This document shows positions 12,277 through 23,774 of a stretch of DNA of 64,000 bases, one piece after another; the stretch's first letter is position 1; the number at the start of each line of letters is the position of its first letter. Below the pieces are notes generated by a model, which saw nothing but the letters and a program-made list of their open reading frames with translations, was not told where the DNA came from and searched no databases. The stretch spans positions 27,524 through 91,523 of the forward strand of contig CDMY01000382.1 in the NCBI GenBank assembly GCA_001179505.1. The letters run 5' to 3'. This DNA is from Vitrella brassicaformis. Its lineage: Eukaryota; Sar; Vitrellaceae. The position numbers were made by a program, and so were the translations under genes.

Positions 12277-12576
12277 NNNNNNNNNNNNNNNNNNNNNNNN
12301 NNNNNNNNNNNNNNNNNNNNNNNNNNNNNNNNNNNNNNNNNNNNNNNNNNNNNNNNNNNNNNNNNNNNNNNNNNNNNNNNNNNNNNNNNNNNNNNNNNNN
12401 NNNNNNNNNNNNNNNNNNNNNNNNNNNNNNNNNNNNNNNNNNNNNNNNNNNNNNNNNNNNNNNNNNNNNNNNNNNNNNNNNNNNNNNNNNNNNNNNNNNN
12501 NNNNNNNNNNNNNNNNNNNNNNNNNNNNNNNNNNNNNNNNNNNNNNNNNNNNNNNNNNNNNNNNNNNNNNNNNNNN
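12277..12576. other. Assembly gap (300 N)
   Basis: Exactly 300 Ns, the same size as the other gap in the window, so probably a placeholder and not a measured distance. Confidence 0.99.
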
Positions 12577-12643
12577 CGTGCTGTGCACGCATGCAGGCGC
12601 ACAAGCATCCAACCAAAGCGCTGGCTCCCCCTTACAGACATAC

Positions 12644-13118
12644 CAGGGCACGGATTCTGACCGCACACGATGAGGCCGGGGTCGCTGGCGCAGAAGCATG
12701 TGTCGCAGGCTGCAGGCAGGCATGTCAGTCAAAGGAAGGAAGGAAAGACAGCACCCATGCACGCACGTATATATGCCATTCCTTCATCATGGCCGGATGA
12801 TAGATGGATGGATCGATCAATAGACGGACGGACGAATGGATGGGTGGTCTTACTTACCCTGGAGCTCACGATGCGGCTCGTCCCCTTGGCCCAAGCAGTC
12901 AGAGTCGCAGTCTGCCTCGCAGATGTAGACGCACCCCGCCACACCGCCCTGCAGCTGCCTGTGGGCCTCTCTCTCCTGCACACCTGCAGCCAGAGGACAA
13001 ACATACCATCGTGTGTGTGTGTGTGTGTGTGTGTACCTCTCATGGCGGGATTTGCTGCTGATGCGATGGCGAGGGCGACGAAGGCCATGAGGGCGACCAC
13101 CGAAGTGCGAGGGGCCAT
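12644..13118 (-). CDS. Small secreted cysteine-rich protein, intact 5' exons (contig-B copy)
   Basis: Exon 1 13037-13118 encodes a signal peptide (MAPRTSVVALMAFVALAIAS, cleavage likely after SAA). Exon 2 12858-12983 encodes a segment with CVYICEADCDSDCLG. Exon 3 12644-12709 encodes ACDTCFCASDPGLIVCGQNP then CPG. The remaining exons fall in the gap or, if the duplication is artefactual, are those at 11257-11364 and beyond. The spacing C-x2-C-x-C-x8-C-x4-C in exon 3 resembles pacifastin-type or VWC-type inhibitor modules, but no family can be assigned safely. It is divergent from the MEKHLA gene, 378 bp away. Secretion is the only supported property; a protease-inhibitor role is speculation. 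Confidence 0.6.
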
Positions 13119-13496
13119 TGTAGCTGCACGAGGCGCTGACCAAGTGGAGTGCTGAGGGAGTCAGACGGCGCGAAGGGAAGGTGCGAGGAGTGAACACAAT
13201 TAAGCTGAGGAAGGAAGGAAGGCAGGCTGCTTGAGTGAGGTCGGTGTGCGATGAATTGTTTCCGCCTTTGAGCCCCTGCTGGTGCCGTAGACAGCACGGG
13301 AGAGCACTCATGCTGTCTTATCGTGCGTTCTCGCCACAAAAACTCTCCTATCTTCGGATCGGATCACAACGGGCGAGCTTATGTGGGGAGGAAAGAGAAA
13401 AGAGGACAAGGAAGGCTGCCAGGCCCTCCAGGCATATCCCGCCAGATGAGCAGCAGACACACGTGGTGCACATGACGCTCACGGCTGCCTGACGAT
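13119..13496. promoter_or_regulatory. Divergent promoter between cysteine-rich gene and MEKHLA gene
   Basis: It contains GCGAGCTT at 13373-13380, 117 bp before the MEKHLA ATG. The same motif appears at 12225-12232 in the overlapping contig copy. A related promoter segment is present, rearranged, near 63640-63780, where AAGCTCGC lies at 63732-63739. Confidence 0.5.
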
Positions 13497-14432
13497 ATGA
13501 CGGCGCCGGGCGTCCATTGCGTCAAGAGGGCGCTTCGCCAGATCACAACGTACAGGTGGGTAGATCTGCTGCACAGTGCGTACTGCACACATCAATCACA
13601 TGACGGCACAAACAAATGTGTGTGTGTGTGTGTGTGTACAAATCAGGCCAGCAGGGGCTGCTCAGCAAACGCAACCATCTGGGAGTGCGGCCCGTCTACC
13701 GCACCTTATAGTGCGGAGCTATCGGCACTTCGCCGGCCGGCCGCTGCTGAGCGATGACGAGAATGGCATGTCAGATGAGCAGCTGGTATGTACCTGCACC
13801 CACACAAGGGGGACCTGCCAGCGGCTTTGGTGCGTGTTCAGACGAGGGCTTTGTACGAGAGTCCCGTTGTGGTGGCGGCGCACGACTTCACGGGGGGTTC
13901 GGCGGCGCCTGTGTTCACCTATGCCAACCAGAAGGGCCTCGACGTCTTCGAAACCAACTGGCACGTGAGCTGAAACGGGGCTGGGGATGGAAGGCTGCCT
14001 GAAATGGGCAGCTGCCTCATTGCAGCACTTTGTCGGCTGCCCGTCATTCAAGTCTGCCGATGACACCCGCTTTCACGAGAGGCTGGCGCTGCTGCAAGAG
14101 TGCCTTGAGAAGGCAAGAGAGAGAGGAATGCCTTCATTCAGATACACGGTGTGCGTATGGCTTGTGTGTGTGCAGGGGTGTGTGCGTGTGAATGCCATCC
14201 GGCAGAGCTTCACGGGGCGCCTTTTCCAGATACAGGACGGCCTCTTGTTCAACCTGCTCGACACACCAGGTGGCGCGACTGCCACAACCGTGGGGCAGGT
14301 CCGTGTTGACGGATGGATGGATGGATCCAGGCACAGGCCATCCCTTTCGATCTATGCTTTTTTGCTTTTCAGGCGGTGGCGTTTGCCACGTGGCAATACT
14401 TGGACTCCATCAGTGAGGAGCGGTCCCTCTAG
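13497..14432 (+). CDS. MEKHLA-domain (PAS-like) protein
   Basis: Six exons: 13497-13555, 13647-13785, 13842-13964, 14026-14148, 14176-14298 and 14373-14432, total 627 nt (208 aa). The three domain exons are each 123 nt. The product aligns with the MEKHLA module seen as a stand-alone protein in cyanobacteria and algae and at the C-terminus of plant HD-ZIP III factors. Matches are VVVAAHDFTGGSAAPVFTYA (sH..dPvF.YAN), LDVFETNWHHFVGCPSFKSA (LelFe.sWdefv.lPSr.SA), then FTGRLFQIQDGLLFNLLD and VGQAVAFATWQYLD. There is no DNA-binding domain, so it is the stand-alone form. Ligand and role are unknown. Residues 1-66 look like a possible targeting leader but I cannot prove it. A truncated, rearranged relative lies at 63640-64000. 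Confidence 0.82.
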
Positions 14433-15929
14433 TCAGTCAAGAAAAGGGAATGACTGCCATGCATGTGCGGCTCAGTGATGAGCTGACGGCTTTTTTCGGT
14501 TTCGTCCCTGAAGTGTGATGTTTAGGCGTGGTGTGTCGTCTCTTGGTTTCGGCTCGTTAGTGCTGTGTGCCGTCCCTTCTTGTTCCCCTGGTCGCCACGG
14601 TTACATTGCAGTGCGGTGACGTCGCTGCATTGGGTGCGTGGCCACCAGAAGGAACGAGAAGGGACGGGACAGCAGCACAGACATCAGTATACTCACGATC
14701 GAGGCAGGGGAAGACAGGGAGGAAAGTTCGAGAAAGACACGGCCAGCATCCATGCCATGCATCTCTGCATTTCGGTTGTTGCATTTCGCTCTCTCACCGA
14801 CGGATAAGTCACATTATCTGTCGTGGAGAGAGATGGGGAGGCGTGCCGAGTGAGAATGTCTATCTATAGTCGCGACTCGGATGGATTCAATTCAACTCGG
14901 ATGGATGCAGTGGATGGATGGTATGCATTCACTTGTGTGTCTTGTGTCTTGGGAGCCAAAGTCATTGATGCGCATCATAGCTCTACACACACATACAGCT
15001 CTACAACTCTCAGTCGCCTGGAGAAAAAGCGAATAAGCAAATGACCCTCCCTCCCCCGCACCCAGCCAGACACACACAGACACACGCAATGCAGTCAATG
15101 GATGCCTGCAGCAGGAAGGAAATGTACTCATCATCACTATGTATGTCACTCACACAAGAGCGATAGACAGGCAGATGTAGAGGGGTGGCTGCCGCACGGG
15201 AGGTACAAACGCCCAGACAGACAGACGTACCCATTCACACACACACACACACAGACACACACTCACAGTTACACACACAGAGGCACAAATACAGACAGAC
15301 AATGGAGAGCGAGCAAGCACCCACCTAGCTACCGATAAAAAACCTGCCTGTCGCCATCCATCCATATGTAATATAGGGAATGCCATGAGGTGCCATTGCC
15401 ACGACATGAGAGACAGACCCGCCCGGCCCATCCACCCCAGCAAGCTATGCAGCCGTGCAATGAACGGGGGCGCCCTTGATCATCAAGCAAACGGCCCCCA
15501 CCTTCACTTGTGCGTCGCCACCCCACCCAAGCAATACCAATCATTAAGCAGAGAATCATCTCTCCAAAAGTTCCATCTATCCATCTGTGGTGATGTGCTG
15601 CGTGCGTGTCGGCAGACACATTACATATATACCAAAAACAAAAAATACTTCACGGGTACGCGAGCGGACGGGTGCACGCTAGATAGATGTATTTGTGCCT
15701 GTGTCTGTGTCTGTGTCTCTGTGCCCGCGGTCGGTCATTGTATGTGTGTGTCCATCCCTTCCCTCCCTCCCTCCCTCCCTCCCCTGTCTGTCTGTCTACC
15801 TATACATGAGCTTTACAGGAAATATTCCTGTGTGTGGGTGAGAGGGTGTTGTGGGTGTTGTGGGTGGGTGGAAAGGTGCCGAGGCGACGAGCGGGTTCAC
15901 GTGAGGCCACTCACTCACCGGTCGGTCGG
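14433..15929. other. Non-coding spacer between convergent genes
   Basis: About 1.5 kb contains ATGGATGG-type, CACA, CAGA and TCCC repeats (for example CCCTCCCTCCCT at about 15760-15783). No ORF with coding character or RNA gene was found. Confidence 0.55.
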
Positions 15930-17815
15930 TCACTTGAATATGAGCTGTTTGTGTGCCCATCCGTAGGCCGCCTTGTGCTCCTCAAACATCGACTGCAGCT
16001 CACCCAACACCTGCAGGCACCCATATATCCCAGGCATCACACCCCACACACATGCACATGCACACATACACACGCTTCGTTCCCCTCTCTGTGTGTGTGC
16101 AGAGCTGAGTGGCTGAGTTGAGTGGCTGACAGACAGACCTACCTGCTCATGCACGGTGTCTATGTGGTGTTGTGTGGGCGTCTCTGTCGCATTGCCGGGG
16201 TGTACCGGCGGCGCACAGATGATGACCAGTGGCTGGCGAAAGGGGATCGGCAGCAGAAACCTACAGTAAACCAATCAGTCGGACAGACAGGTGTGGGCTG
16301 GGTAGCATGCGGCGTGTGTGTGTCCGTCGGTACCATACCTGCCCCATAGGAAGAACACCGACACACGGATAGCGCGCGAAAGACGCTCCAGGTAGCCGTA
16401 GCGGTCATACCTGATGCGCGCAGACACAGACACACAGAGTGAGCCTCCCTCATGGCCGCATACTGACTGCCAGCCCATCCGTCTCTCTCTGTGCTGGGCT
16501 GGGCAGATCCATGTACACACGCACACGCACGCGCACATACGTACCAGACTCTGAAGCACTTGGTGTTGCCGAAGGCCATGACGGGGCAGACGGGGACGCC
16601 CAGCTGTATGGCGAGCTTGGCAAGGCCCTTCCTGTCCTTGATGAACAACACCTCCTCCTCTGTTCGCAAACAGGCAGGCAGGCAGGAGACCAGACATAGA
16701 AAGATTGACGGGTGAGCAATGTGTGTGTGTGTGTGTGTGTGTCTTCAACTTACTGCTCCAGCAGTTGAAGATGCCGGCGATGCCGTCGGCCATGACGCCG
16801 ACACTCGCCCGTCGGGTTTTGATGTGGTGCACTAGGGAGGCCCGGGAGACGTCCGCCATGCCCAGGAGCTTCATCATGTTCAGGATGGGGAAGTGCAAAA
16901 CCACACTCGCCGCGGCACCGATGAAATCGCCTCTCACCGTCTGACCGACCGACCGATCCATTCATTGCCACACAGGGAGGAGGGAGGGATGTGCAGTGGT
17001 CCTTGTTTGTTTGTTTGTTTGTTTGTGAGGGGCCTACAAGGTTGATAAGCGGGATGGAGAGCAGCCCAGCGACCGGGAAGGCGCCATGGGGCACCATGAA
17101 CCCGATATATGGCGAGAGCTCCGCCTTGTCGCGGCTCTCCTCCGTCCACACCACTTTGAAGCTAAAATACCTGTGCACACACACACGTACGTGTGCTCAT
17201 ATCCCGCCCTCTGCACCCCTTTTTGACACACACACGCACCTGAAGAGTGATATGAGCACAGGCGACGGGACGGGCGAGCCGTTCTTCTTCATGGGAAAAC
17301 CAGCCAGAGTGATGAAGGTGACCACCCATGCCACGAGCGGCCGCCACTGGCCGTAGATAATCCACAGTGGGAGGGCGAGCAGAGGCCATCCAGCTAGGAC
17401 GAACCAGCAGCAGAAGAAGAGAATGACGACGGCGGCCTCCTCCCAGACGGGCATTGGCGTGACAGACGTCAGGTTGGGGCTGGGGCAGCTGTCCATGGGC
17501 ACCGATGCCGCGTCAATTATCTTCCTTCTCTCCTCCCCCGACGCAAGGGCCAGCCGACGCAAATCTACCTTGCTGCACGACACAGACACAGACACACCCA
17601 GACAGACAGACGCGTGCACAGCACAATGAGTGGGTCATGTAGGTAGTAGTTGTAGCTGGCCACGGCCCTCACCCACTGACTCACCTGGCGTCTGTGAAGA
17701 AGTATTTCCGTTTGTGTGTCTTGCATTGGTCTCCCTCGGCCTGCTGCTCCACAGGCAGACTCTGAGTGGGCAATGAGCAGTCAGTCGAACACTCATCCTC
17801 CGTCTGGGGCGGCAT
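15930..17815 (-). CDS. DGAT2-family acyltransferase (diacylglycerol or monoacylglycerol acyltransferase)
   Basis: Membrane O-acyltransferase of the DGAT2 family, expected to act in the ER to make triacylglycerol or wax esters. Eight exons run from ATG 17815 to TGA 15930. A hydrophobic hairpin (WEEAAVVILFFCCWFVLAGW and PLLALPLWIIYGQWRPLVAW) lies in exon 2 as in DGAT2. The active-site block reads YIGFMVPHGAFPVAG, so the first His of the usual HPHG is Val; plant DGAT2s have EPHS here, so the first position varies in the family. Further matches are GGs-like GVMADGIAGIF, EEVLFIKDRKGLAKLAIQLG, VPVCPVMAFGNTKCF, PLVIICAPPVHPG and the terminal FEEHKAAYGW. The gene is divergent from XPG, 184 bp away. 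Substrate cannot be decided. Confidence 0.85.
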
Positions 17816-17999
17816 TGTGTGCACAAATCTGTGGCAGCGGTGCCTCAGAACCCCTGCTGTCCTTGTGGCTAAGCCCGCAGGGAGGAGGAAGGGCATTGCG
17901 TGAAACTGGTTGTCGGGGGGGAAAGGCAAGCCTTTCCCGGGAAAGGAGGCGACAATTCCGCATTGCGGTGGCTGACGCGTAGCTGATTCTCGTGTAGGG
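17816..17999. promoter_or_regulatory. Divergent promoter between DGAT2 and XPG genes
   Basis: 184 bp lie between start codons. A short palindrome-like TTTCCCGGGAAA occurs at about 17933-17944. The GCGAGCTT motif is absent, making this one of the exceptions. Confidence 0.35.
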
Positions 18000-18920
18000 A
18001 TGGGAATCAAAGGTCTTTGGGATCTGGTGGCCCCGTCGGGCCGTCGTGTCAACCTGGAGGCGCTGTCCGGCTCCACTTTGGCCATCGATGCGTCCATCTG
18101 GCTGGTGCAGTTCCTCAAGGCCATGCGCGACAGCGACGGCAACATGGTCCGCAGCGCCCACCTGGTCGGCTTCTTCCGGCGCATATGCAAGCTGCTCTTC
18201 TACCAGATCAAGCCCGTCTTTGTGTTCGACGGCCCGCCGCCGGAGCTCAAGCGCCGCACACTGGCGCAGCGTCGCCGGCTGCGCGAGCAGCAGGAGGCCA
18301 ACCTGAAGAAGACGGCGGAGAAGCTGCTGCTCAACAAGATGAAGTCCTACGCCCTCGACCAGATCGAGGCCAAGAGGAAGGCCAAGAGGGCCAATAAGGG
18401 CAAGGGCAAGGACAAGGGCAGCAGGGCGCGGGCGGCCTCACAGAACCAGCAGGAAGAAGAAGATGAGAACCACAGACATGATGATGGCGAGAATCGCGAG
18501 AACGACAAAGACGATGGTGCCGAAGGCAGGCAGCAGCGAGCCGCCAGCCCACCAGCAGCAGCGGCCGCTGCCGCGGCGGCGGCAGCAGCAGCACCAGCAG
18601 CTGCAGGGGGGCCATCCTCACCGATTGATCTGCTAGATAGCGACGAGGGGGAGCGCCAGAAGAGAGCTGCCGCCGAGGAGCTGTTTGGTGATGACGACAG
18701 CGACGTGCAGATGTGGGAGAAGGAAGATGGTGGTGAAGAGGATGGCGAGCAGGAGGGAGATGACGCCGACCCCATGGGCTACCGGGCGAGGCGACGCGCA
18801 TACTACAACTCCATCCCCAACGAGTTCAGGTGCGTGCGGACCACACACACACACTTTTAGACAGTGTGTCCATACCCATCGTCCTGTCTGTCTGTCTGTC
18901 TGGCTGGCTGGCTGGCTGGC

Positions 18921-18952
<32 letters not shown>

Positions 18953-21900
18953 ACATAGGGGGTTTCTGGCGGAGCGTCGTCGTCTGGATGACCTGCAGGT
19001 GGGCGAGTCGGCCATGACCAGCATCCTCTCCATGCCCGGATCAGCCACCGTCAAGAAGCGACAAGATGCGCTCTTCGGCGGGCCCAGCAACAACCCCGCA
19101 CGCAGGGGCGGCGGGGAGTCGCCATCTGCTAGTGCTAGTGCGCCGGCTACTGCTGCTGCTGCCGCTGCGGCCGGCGGCTCATTTGACGACGATACACATG
19201 TTTTCAGGGACGCAGAGGACTTCAAAAGTGAGCACGCGGAGAGGAGAGGATGGACATGGCTGCTTGTATGGCCGATGTGACGTTCGGGTGTGGTGTGTGT
19301 AGGTTATCATGTGTCTGGCGAGAACGGAGAGGACGTGGCCATCACTCTGCCGCTCGATGCCGAGATCGACCCAGAAGTGTTCGAAACGCTGCCGGCAAAA
19401 GTGCAGTACCAGGTCAGCCAGACCGACACACACGCACACCCCTGTCTGTACGTCCATCTCCCTCGAGGTCTCTGTGTGTGCGTCATCCATCCATTCACTC
19501 GTCAGATCCTGAATCAGTTGCGTGACGCTTGGATGAACGAGAGCCGTCTCAAGGCGGTGCAGGCCAAGGACGACCTGCAGGTGTTCAGCAACGTGCAGCT
19601 CGAGAGCTACATGCGATCCATCCGCACCAACAAGGAGATCGACACGGTCAAGGTCGCCATGGCCGAGGACGTCCGCAAAGACGAAAAGGAGATGGGCGGC
19701 GACGCCACCTCACAGGCAAGCAGCCACACCACACACACGGCGACACACGTGGCTATACACGTGTGTGTGGGGGTGTTGGGGGGCACAGGTGTACATCAAT
19801 GGTCCGGTGGAGGTGGACAAGGGCGGCCCGTCCAAGGGGCCGAATTGGAACCCGACGGCCGGGGGGTGGAAGAGCCGAAATGCATACTGGGCGCAGCAGC
19901 AGAAGAAACCGACGCCCGGTAGGTAACACCCAGCCACCCATCAGACACAACACACAACACACAAAAGAAGTGTGTCTATCCCGTCCCGCGTCCGTTCATC
20001 CAGATCTGTTTGGTCTGGGCGAGTCGGCTGCTGACGACGGGTTTGACGAGTACAAGGACGGAAGAGACAGCAAGGAGGGCGATGCCCACCACCCCAAGAA
20101 GAAGCGCCGCAAGCACCGCTACAACCCCGAGCACTTCTCCCACCTCCCCTCTCTCAAGAACACCGACCTCACACGCAAGGACCTCTTCACCGTCAATGAA
20201 GACGACTTCGACGGACCGCAGCTGTCAGACCGCAGGAAGAAGCGGCCAAAGTCTGAGAGAGACCAGGCGCGTCTCCCCGGCCCCTCCCTGCCGTCCTTCT
20301 CTCCCGGCAAGACCTCGCGCGTGCCCGAGGCGGCCGATGAAGACATTCTGGAGTGTGAGGCCGGTGATGCTCATGAGGCGCCAAATGGTGGTTTAGTGGT
20401 GGAGGAAGATGATGCGTCAGAGGGCCTGCCGGATGGCTTGGGTGGCATGGATGTGGAAGACGATGTGCTGGACCTCCTGGGCGATAAGTTCTTCGACCAT
20501 GCTGAGGCGGACGAGCCACCAGAGCCCCCTCATGACGATGAGGCCGAGGCACCCGCAGCCCCACCAGCCGCTGACGCCGTTGAGCCGGCCAGTCCCTCGT
20601 CTAGCGAGGAGGAGGGCCGCCGCCCACAGCCGCCCGACACTGTCGACCTGACAGAGGACGCGCACGAGCCGCCACCCCCTCCCCCGCCTCCACCACCTCT
20701 CCCCATCCCTCCGCTGGTCGTCGACCTCGACGAAGAAGATGACTTGCCACCGCAGCATGAGGTTCCTGCTGGTGTGGCTGCCGCTTCTAGGCCGGAAGCA
20801 GCCGATCGACGCGACCACTCACCCCTCCGTCTGCTGTCGGCATTTACACTCAAGCGGAAGCGGCCACCAACGCATGAGGACCGGGAGAGCGGCGACTACG
20901 CCAACGAGCCGCAGCCAGTGGAGGTGCGCGGGGCGGACGGCGGTGTGTCGACGTCGCTGGGCGAGAGGGGTGGAGATGAAGACGAGGAGGACTTGGTCGA
21001 GTGGGAAGATGCAGAGGAAGAAGACCAACAGCAGGCCGAGCCGCCACTCGCCGAGCCCGCACCAGTACGTCAGCTGGCGGACGTGGCCGTGCCGGTGGTG
21101 GCTGTGGACAGGGAGCCGCCGGCGCAGCCACAAGCCGAGAACGCCGTGGCCATGGATGTGGAGGACCTGACGCTCGACGAGGATGATGCACGCTCAGCCC
21201 CACCACCACCACCAGCAGCAGCCAACGCTCCCCCGCCAGAGGCCCCGCGACAGCAACGAGAGGAGGAGCCCGTGATCATCCAACCTCCCCCTATCCCTCC
21301 CGCACCTGCCGCAGGGGCCCCCCAAGCCGCAGAGAAGCAGCAGCAGGACACCGAGCAAGAGCAACAGCCCCCTCCCTCCCGCGAGGCTTCACCGGCCGAG
21401 CACTCTTCGCCGGCGGCCAGCGAGGAGGCCCCACCAGCCGCAGCGGCTGCAGCAGCTGCGGCAGCGGGTGGTGATGCAGAGGACAGCAAGGGCCAGGCGG
21501 ATGACCCGTTTGCTGACATCGACGATTCGATCTTCGACGATTTGGATTTCGTGATGCCATCGCCGAGGAATGCAGGGGCAGCTGCAGGGGCCACGGGGGG
21601 TGGGCAGAGAGGGGGGCAGCGGGGCCGGGCGGCGCAAGTCAATTTGGAGGAGCTGCGCGAACGACTGGTGAGTCAGTCAGTGATGGAGCAGAGGTGGATG
21701 GTTGATTGACTTACGTGTCTTTGTGTGTGTGTCTGTCTCGTGTAGGAGGAGGAGCAGGTGGAGTTGATGGGCGACTTGCAGAAGCAGAAGGCGCAGTCTG
21801 AGCACGTCACGCCAGAGATGCAGGAGCAGGTCAGTCAGTCAATACAGTACTTGGGTGGGTCGGCACGTCAATCAACCAGAAAAGGCAAACAAACGGACCA

Positions 21901-23435
21901 CCAACCCAATGACCATTTTCAGGTTCGTGATTTGTTGCGTGCTTTTGGGATCCCGTGGGTGGATGCCCCCGCCGAGGCCGAGGCACAGGCGGCCGTCCTC
22001 AACGAGCTCGACCTGGTCGACGCAGTGGTCTCCGATGACTCAGACGCTCTCGCGTTCGGAGCCAAGAAGGTATGGGCACACACACATGCATGCCTGCCTG
22101 CTCATCCCCGTGTGCGTGTCGTTTCTTCCACCCGTCCGTCAGGTGTACCGCAATTTCTTCGACAGCCGCAAGACGGTGGAGATGTACGAGACCGGGCTGA
22201 TGCAACGGCGGCTGGGCTGCGGCAAGGAGGAGCTCATCCTACTGGCCATCCTTCTGGGGTGCGACTACACACTCGGCGTGCGGGGCATCGGTATTGTCAA
22301 CGCGCTCGAGGCCATCAAGGCCTTCAAGTCGTTTGAGGGGCTCAGGAAGCTCCACGGATGGGCCGCTGACATCGCCAGGCTCACGTAAGTTGAGGGAGGG
22401 AGAGAGGATGGAGGACGGAAGGGAGGGAGAGCCGTTCACTCACCGTCTTCTGTTCTCCTCTTTCTTTGTGTGTGGTGTGTCAGTTCTACCGGTGTGGACC
22501 CCGATGACGACGAACCGATGCGCTACTACAAAATCAACCACAAGAAGTACAGAAACCACTGGTGAGTGAGTGAGCAACGGACGCATCTGCCCCTCCATCC
22601 ATCCATCCATTTGCCTCTCTCTCTCTCTCTCTCCCTCTCTCTCAGGAGCTTCCCTGCTGACTTTCCGAGCGAGGCCGTGTGGGATGCCTTCGAGACGCCC
22701 CAGGTGGACCGCAGCGCCGAGCCCTTCAGCTGGTCCCCACCCCACGTCGACTCGATCATCCAGCTCCTCACCACACACGCCGGCATGGGCGCCGACGACA
22801 TCCAGCAGCAGCTCGACCCGGTGATGTACTCGCTCAACCAGCCGAGGGTGCAGACGACCCTGCAGCGGTACGGCTTCACGGTGCAGGTGGGCGACAGCTC
22901 GGCCTACCTCCGCCACGCCAATGTGGGCGGTGGGGACGACACCGTGGCCGTCATCCGGTCCAAGCGGATGGGCAAGGCCGTGCAGACGCTGCGGGACCAG
23001 CAGAGGATCAAGAAGAACAAACGGGACAGGCAGAAGAAAAAGAAGGAAGGTGGCACCATCCAAGAGGCCTTTAACAAGGTAGGTAGGTACATACCTACCG
23101 ACAGACACCTAGCAGAAGAAAAGATCTAAGTGTTCGTCTATCGGTTCATTGCCACCTGTATCGCATCCATGGTGGGCTGCCTGACTGATGCGTTCTTTCA
23201 GGCGTCATCTTCGAGTGCTGCTGCTGCTGCCGCGGCTGCTACGCCAGCACAGGACGAGGAAGGGGCGACCAGTGCTGCAGCAGCAGCAGCAGCTGCTGCA
23301 AGTGGTGGTGGTAGTGGTGCCGACGACGCAAAGAGGGAGGCCGATGCGGTGGAGTTGCAGCGTGAGCTAGAGATGCTGGGGATATCTCCCGAGGAGCAGA
23401 TGGAGATCATACGGACACAGCAGGGGCTCTCGTGA
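18000..23435 (+). CDS. ERCC5: XPG/Rad2-type structure-specific endonuclease (nucleotide excision repair)
   Basis: 3' incision nuclease of nucleotide excision repair. Twelve exons (first 18000-18829, largest 20004-21667, last 23202-23435) sum to 4431 nt (1476 aa). The N domain starts [16 protein letters not shown] and has the metal ligands in LAIDASIWL and [13 protein letters not shown]. The I domain at about 21923-22370 carries [21 protein letters not shown] and [13 protein letters not shown]. The long acidic, Pro/Ala-rich spacer between N and I domains separates XPG from FEN1 and EXO1. [13 protein letters not shown] in the spacer resembles the XPG region that precedes the second catalytic half. 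SUMO-interaction-like patches ([29 protein letters not shown]) occur. The intron after 19715 begins GC, not GT. No clear PIP box ends the protein. Confidence 0.92.
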
Positions 23436-23774
23436 CACAGACAGACAGACGGACAGCCATACATCGAGACCAGATGCATTCCGTCATTGTGGTGTACGTG
23501 TACATCCGTCGTATGACTGACTGACTGACTGACAGGCGACCATTGACTGACCGCGTGGGCGGACTGCTTCACTCATTCATCCCTCCATGAGTCATCCATC
23601 GTCACGAGTCTCAGTTGCTCTTCGAGCGCTACTCACGTCCGTCATGCACAACGCACTGCCAGCCAGACATACGCATATATATGCATGCACCCAAACACAT
23701 GACTTCAACACAGCTGATGGATGACTCATGAAGCAGAAGCCAAGCACCAAACAACCTCATCTCGCTCGCTGTCT
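23436..23774. other. Short spacer between convergent XPG and CX9C genes
   Basis: 340 bp with CAGA, TGAC and ATGC simple repeats; no ORF is supported. Confidence 0.5.

Larger units (their letters stand above)
11435..13424. repeat. Unmerged contig overlap: 11435-12276 and 12577-13424 are the same sequence flanking a gap
   Basis: The right end of the left contig (11435-12276, about 842 bp) matches the left end of the right contig (12577-13424, about 848 bp) almost base for base. The match starts exactly at the first base after the N gap and ends exactly at the last base before it. Differences are few: a 10-bp indel, a few substitutions, and TG-run length. A real tandem duplication would not be expected to end precisely at both contig edges. 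Confidence 0.85.

Noticed and set aside
12087-12800. Long frames spanning the N gap
   Set aside because: They are open only because Ns contain no stop codons.
20409-21186. Alternate-frame and antisense open frames within the XPG spacer
   Set aside because: High GC removes stops in all frames; only the frame continuous with the nuclease domains has intron-consistent ends.
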